NCBI GenBank assembly: GCA_022402525.1
Contig: JAKRSB010000126.1
Location: forward strand, 62,001 to 126,000
Direction of reading: 5' to 3'
From: Thermosynechococcaceae cyanobacterium MS004
Lineage (GTDB): Bacteria; Cyanobacteriota; Cyanobacteriia; Thermosynechococcales; Thermosynechococcaceae
Length of the DNA: 64,000 nucleotides
The notes under the pieces were generated by a model, which ran no database searches, was not told the DNA's origin, and worked only from the letters and a program-made list of their open reading frames with translations. This document shows, one piece after another, positions 61,694 through 64,000 of the stretch. Numbering within the stretch: position 1 is the stretch's first letter; each line of letters starts with the position of its first letter. Position numbers and translations under genes: made by a program.

Positions 61694-62467
61694 CTAAAAC
61701 TCGCGTCTTGCAAAAACGAGGCTGGCGATCGCCAGCAGCAGCGCAATATACAGTACGCCGTAGCCCGCATTCAGCGCCAATGCCCCTGAATCTGGCAGTA
61801 GTCCGTAGACCGCCTGATTCTTGAAATCTAGCCGCGATAGATCTGGAAAAATTAGATAAATCCCCTTCACAATATTTTTGACAGAATCCGTCTTGATCGA
61901 CTGGCTTAAGGCCACCAGATTCTGGCTAAAGTGCCCCATGAGGTAAAACGCAAAGGTCAAAACCGTCGCCACCAAAGAGCTGGTAAAAACGCCAAACAAT
62001 AGCGCCACCGACGTAATTAAAGACAGTTCCAGCACCAAATACAGTGCTGAAATCGTCAGCGTCCCTAAATTAAACGGAATACCGCGCCAAGCCATCACCC
62101 CAAACAGCATCGCGTTCATCAGCGCCACCAGCACCGCCAGAATACTGGTCAACCCTAAATGTTTCCCCACAATAAATTCAGCGCGGCTCATCGGCTTGGC
62201 CATCAGCACCAGCGCCGTCTTTTTTTCAATTTCTTTATTCATGAGTCCCGCGCCCACAAAGGCCGCGACGGTTAGACCCAATAGACTGATGCCAGCCAGC
62301 CCCACATCCAGACTAATTTTGCCTTCAGTGCCCCCAGATACCTCGTTAAGCAACAGCACCGCAATGACAAGAGCAACGCCAAAGAGTGCTGCGATATAAA
62401 GGACACGCTCCCGAAACACTTCTCGAAATACGTTGGAGCCAATGGCCCAAATCCTAGCGATGTTCAT
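61694..62467 (-). CDS. ABC-2 type transporter permease
   Basis: This 257-residue protein has about six membrane helices in the ABC-2 pattern. A cytoplasmic start (MNIARIWAIGSNVFREVFRERVLY), a helix with FVGAGLMNKEIEKKTALVLMAKPMSRAEFIVGKHLGL, and a final helical pair ending RREF are seen. It would need an ATPase encoded elsewhere. The substrate is not known. It is convergent with the cysteine desulfurase gene. Confidence 0.9.
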   Translation of the reverse strand: MNIARIWAIGSNVFREVFRERVLYIAALFGVALVIAVLLLNEVSGGTEGKISLDVGLAGISLLGLTVAAFVGAGLMNKEIEKKTALVLMAKPMSRAEFIVGKHLGLTSILAVLVALMNAMLFGVMAWRGIPFNLGTLTISALYLVLELSLITSVALLFGVFTSSLVATVLTFAFYLMGHFSQNLVALSQSIKTDSVKNIVKGIYLIFPDLSRLDFKNQAVYGLLPDSGALALNAGYGVLYIALLLAIASLVFARREF

Positions 62468-62802
62468 AGCGACAATTAGAAAAAATCTAGGGAAAAAATC
62501 TAGGAAAAATCTGCACTTCTTAAACCGTCAACCCTATAGTACCCAACCACTCCGGCAATGATTAAGGCGAATCACATCGCAACATCAGTCCCCATGCATC
62601 AATACAATCAATATCTTTGAAAGCACATCTGAGAGCACCTTTGAGAGCAGATGACCGCAGATGACTGGCCTGCACTGACAACCATCCTGCCGATGAGCCC
62701 ATTGAGAACCCCATTGAGAACCCCATTGAAAATCCCATCCCAGCTATCGAACCAATCCAGTCCAGTAGAGTATTAAAGGAGAGCAACGCAAGGCAAATCC
62801 CC
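62468..62802. other. Intergenic region with short repeats
   Basis: About 335 bases. CATTGAGAACCC-type units repeat three times at 62700-62735, and GAGAGCA-type repeats lie before them. A frame on the other strand here is made of the repeat and is not a gene. Confidence 0.7.
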
Positions 62803-63933
62803 ATGACAAGAACGGGTATCGGAATCAAAACGGCGCAAGATCGCTCAGAACGGATCGTCGGCCAAATCCACATTTATAACGGTGCTGGCAAAGGAAAATC
62901 CCAGGCGGCACTCGGCGTGGTTTTGCGCTCCATTGGGCTGGGTATTGGTTCAGTGTTTCAGACCCGTGTGCTGCTCCTGCGCTTTCTCAAAGGCCCTGGC
63001 CGCACCTACGATGAAGATGCGGCTATCGAAGCGCTCCAGCGTGCATTTCCCCACCTCATCGACCAGGTGCGCACCGGACGAGCCGAATTCTTTGGTGCCG
63101 ATGAATCGACTCGATTCGATCGCCTCGAAGCCCAGCGCGGCTGGGATATTGCTAAAGGAGCGATCGCCTCAGGACTCTACTCCGTCATTGTCCTCGATGA
63201 ACTCAACCCCGTTTTAGATCTGGGGCTATTGCCCACCGAAGAAGTTGCCCAAGTCATCAAAAACAAACCCGAACACCTAGAAGTGATTGCCACGGGTCGC
63301 GGATCTCCCCAGCCCCTCATCGAGATTGCCGACCTCCATTCCGAAATGAAGTCCCACCCCTCCGGCGATAACCCCTACGGCATCGAAGGCATCGAAATCT
63401 ATACCGGAGCCGGTAAAGGCAAATCCACCAGCGCCCTCGGTCGCGCCCTCCAGGCGATCGGTCGAGGCATCAGCCAAGATAAATCCCATCGCGTATTAGT
63501 TATGCAGTGGCTTAAGGGTGGCTCTGGCTACACCGAAGATGCCGCTATCTCCGCCATGCAGCAAAGCTATCCAAACCTTGTCGACCACCAGCGCTGTGGA
63601 CGAGACGCCATTGTTTGGCGTGGTCAACAGCAAGAGCTGGACTACGTCGAAGCCGAACGGGGCTGGGAGATTGCACGGGCTGCGATCGCCTCTGGACTCT
63701 ACAAAACCATCATCCTTGACGAACTCAACCCCACCGTCGACCTCGAACTCCTTCCCGAAGAACCTATCATCCAAGCCTTCCTCCGCAAACCCCGCGACAC
63801 CGAAATCATCATCACAGGCCGCTGCAAAAACAATCCTGGCTATTTCGCCCTCGCCAGCACCCACTCCGAAATGATCTGCCACAAACACTACGCAGAAAAG
63901 GGAATCGAGCTAAAGCGCGGCGTAGATTACTAG
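62803..63933 (+). CDS. Tandem CobO/BtuR-type P-loop protein (cobalamin adenosyltransferase family)
   Basis: This 376-residue protein contains two CobO/BtuR-like domains in tandem. Each begins with IHIYNGAGKGKS (P-loop 25-33) or IEIYTGAGKGKS (200-208) and continues with a GRTYDEDAAIEALQRAFP or SGYTEDAAISAMQQSYP helix, then VLDELNPVLDLGLLP or ILDELNPTVDLELLP. The family moves the adenosyl group of ATP onto cob(I)yrinic acid a,c-diamide. Both P-loops are intact. Whether the fused form is a true adenosyltransferase or a regulatory P-loop protein is open. Its stop opens a 12-base tandem repeat. Confidence 0.87.
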   Translation: MTRTGIGIKTAQDRSERIVGQIHIYNGAGKGKSQAALGVVLRSIGLGIGSVFQTRVLLLRFLKGPGRTYDEDAAIEALQRAFPHLIDQVRTGRAEFFGADESTRFDRLEAQRGWDIAKGAIASGLYSVIVLDELNPVLDLGLLPTEEVAQVIKNKPEHLEVIATGRGSPQPLIEIADLHSEMKSHPSGDNPYGIEGIEIYTGAGKGKSTSALGRALQAIGRGISQDKSHRVLVMQWLKGGSGYTEDAAISAMQQSYPNLVDHQRCGRDAIVWRGQQQELDYVEAERGWEIARAAIASGLYKTIILDELNPTVDLELLPEEPIIQAFLRKPRDTEIIITGRCKNNPGYFALASTHSEMICHKHYAEKGIELKRGVDY

Positions 63934-63966
63934 CACTGTCACTGGCACTGTCACTAGCGCTGTGTT
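63931..63966. repeat. Three 12-base tandem units over the CobO-type stop codon
   Basis: TAGCACTGTCAC, TGGCACTGTCAC and TAGCGCTGTGTT run 63931-63942, 63943-63954 and 63955-63966. The stop TAG is the first three bases. Confidence 0.85.
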
Positions 63967-64000
63967 TACCCTCCAAAATAAAATCTAGCCCAGGTGTTGA

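Noticed and set aside
62562-62873. Minus-strand frame with repeated GFSM units
   Set aside because: It is made of an intergenic 12-base repeat and overlaps the CobO-type gene start.

Overview
The window is cyanobacterial chromosome. The HIP1 octamer GCGATCGC recurs throughout, and the gene content is typical of the phylum: narM, a probable ntcB with an NtcA box, a DUF751/rbfA pair, DUF1825, a RodZ-like protein, several Uma2 proteins, pentapeptide repeats and an ANNIVPFARK-type tmRNA tag. Genes sit on both strands in short runs. The mix of exopolysaccharide genes and accessory cassettes fits a filamentous, Leptolyngbya-like genome, but the genus is inference.

Layout. 1-8.4 kb: a partial CDS, two Uma2 nucleases around a polyprenyl-phosphate sugar transferase, an O-antigen-ligase-like protein, a GH3 hexosaminidase, rbfA and a DUF751 protein. 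8.4-14.8 kb is accessory: an LRR-Roc-COR GTPase operon with two HEAT-repeat proteins, two toxin-antitoxin pairs (one between 55-bp direct repeats) and an HNH nuclease. 15-30 kb is mostly housekeeping: aroQ, cinA, a DegT aminotransferase, fetB-like, a pseudouridine synthase, a RodZ-like gene, a dihydroorotase-like protein without its HxH ligands, a tandem phosphoglycerate-mutase-type phosphatase, a CPBP protease, an MscS channel and an EAL phosphodiesterase. 30-40 kb is a same-strand array of four exported alpha/beta hydrolases and two CPBP proteases, one frameshifted, with the scar of a lost copy. 40-46 kb holds exported proteins of unknown function, a TAT lipase and a decayed CPBP fragment.

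47.4-50.5 kb holds the tmRNA gene. Its last bases recur 2.65 kb downstream, which outlines a small integrase-less island carrying a J-domain protein, an HNH-like protein and HicAB. 50.7-64 kb: selO, an FGGY kinase, murD, then a probable nitrogen-regulated run (ntcB, trpD2-like, mobA, narM) behind a GTA-N8-TAC box with a well-placed -10, followed by a class IV aminotransferase, DUF1825, a cysteine desulfurase, an ABC-2 permease and a tandem CobO/BtuR-type protein.

Strongest leads for undescribed biology: (1) the Roc-COR/HEAT operon, in which the GTPase C-terminus and a HEAT protein share a short YDLRGA-x-IGN motif, suggesting a signalling or immunity module; (2) the ssrA island with a coupled J-domain/HNH pair; (3) short tandem duplications, each with its own unit, lying over start or stop codons of many genes; (4) two exported proteins sharing an unnamed N-terminal domain. 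All calls come from reading the sequence; no database search was run.
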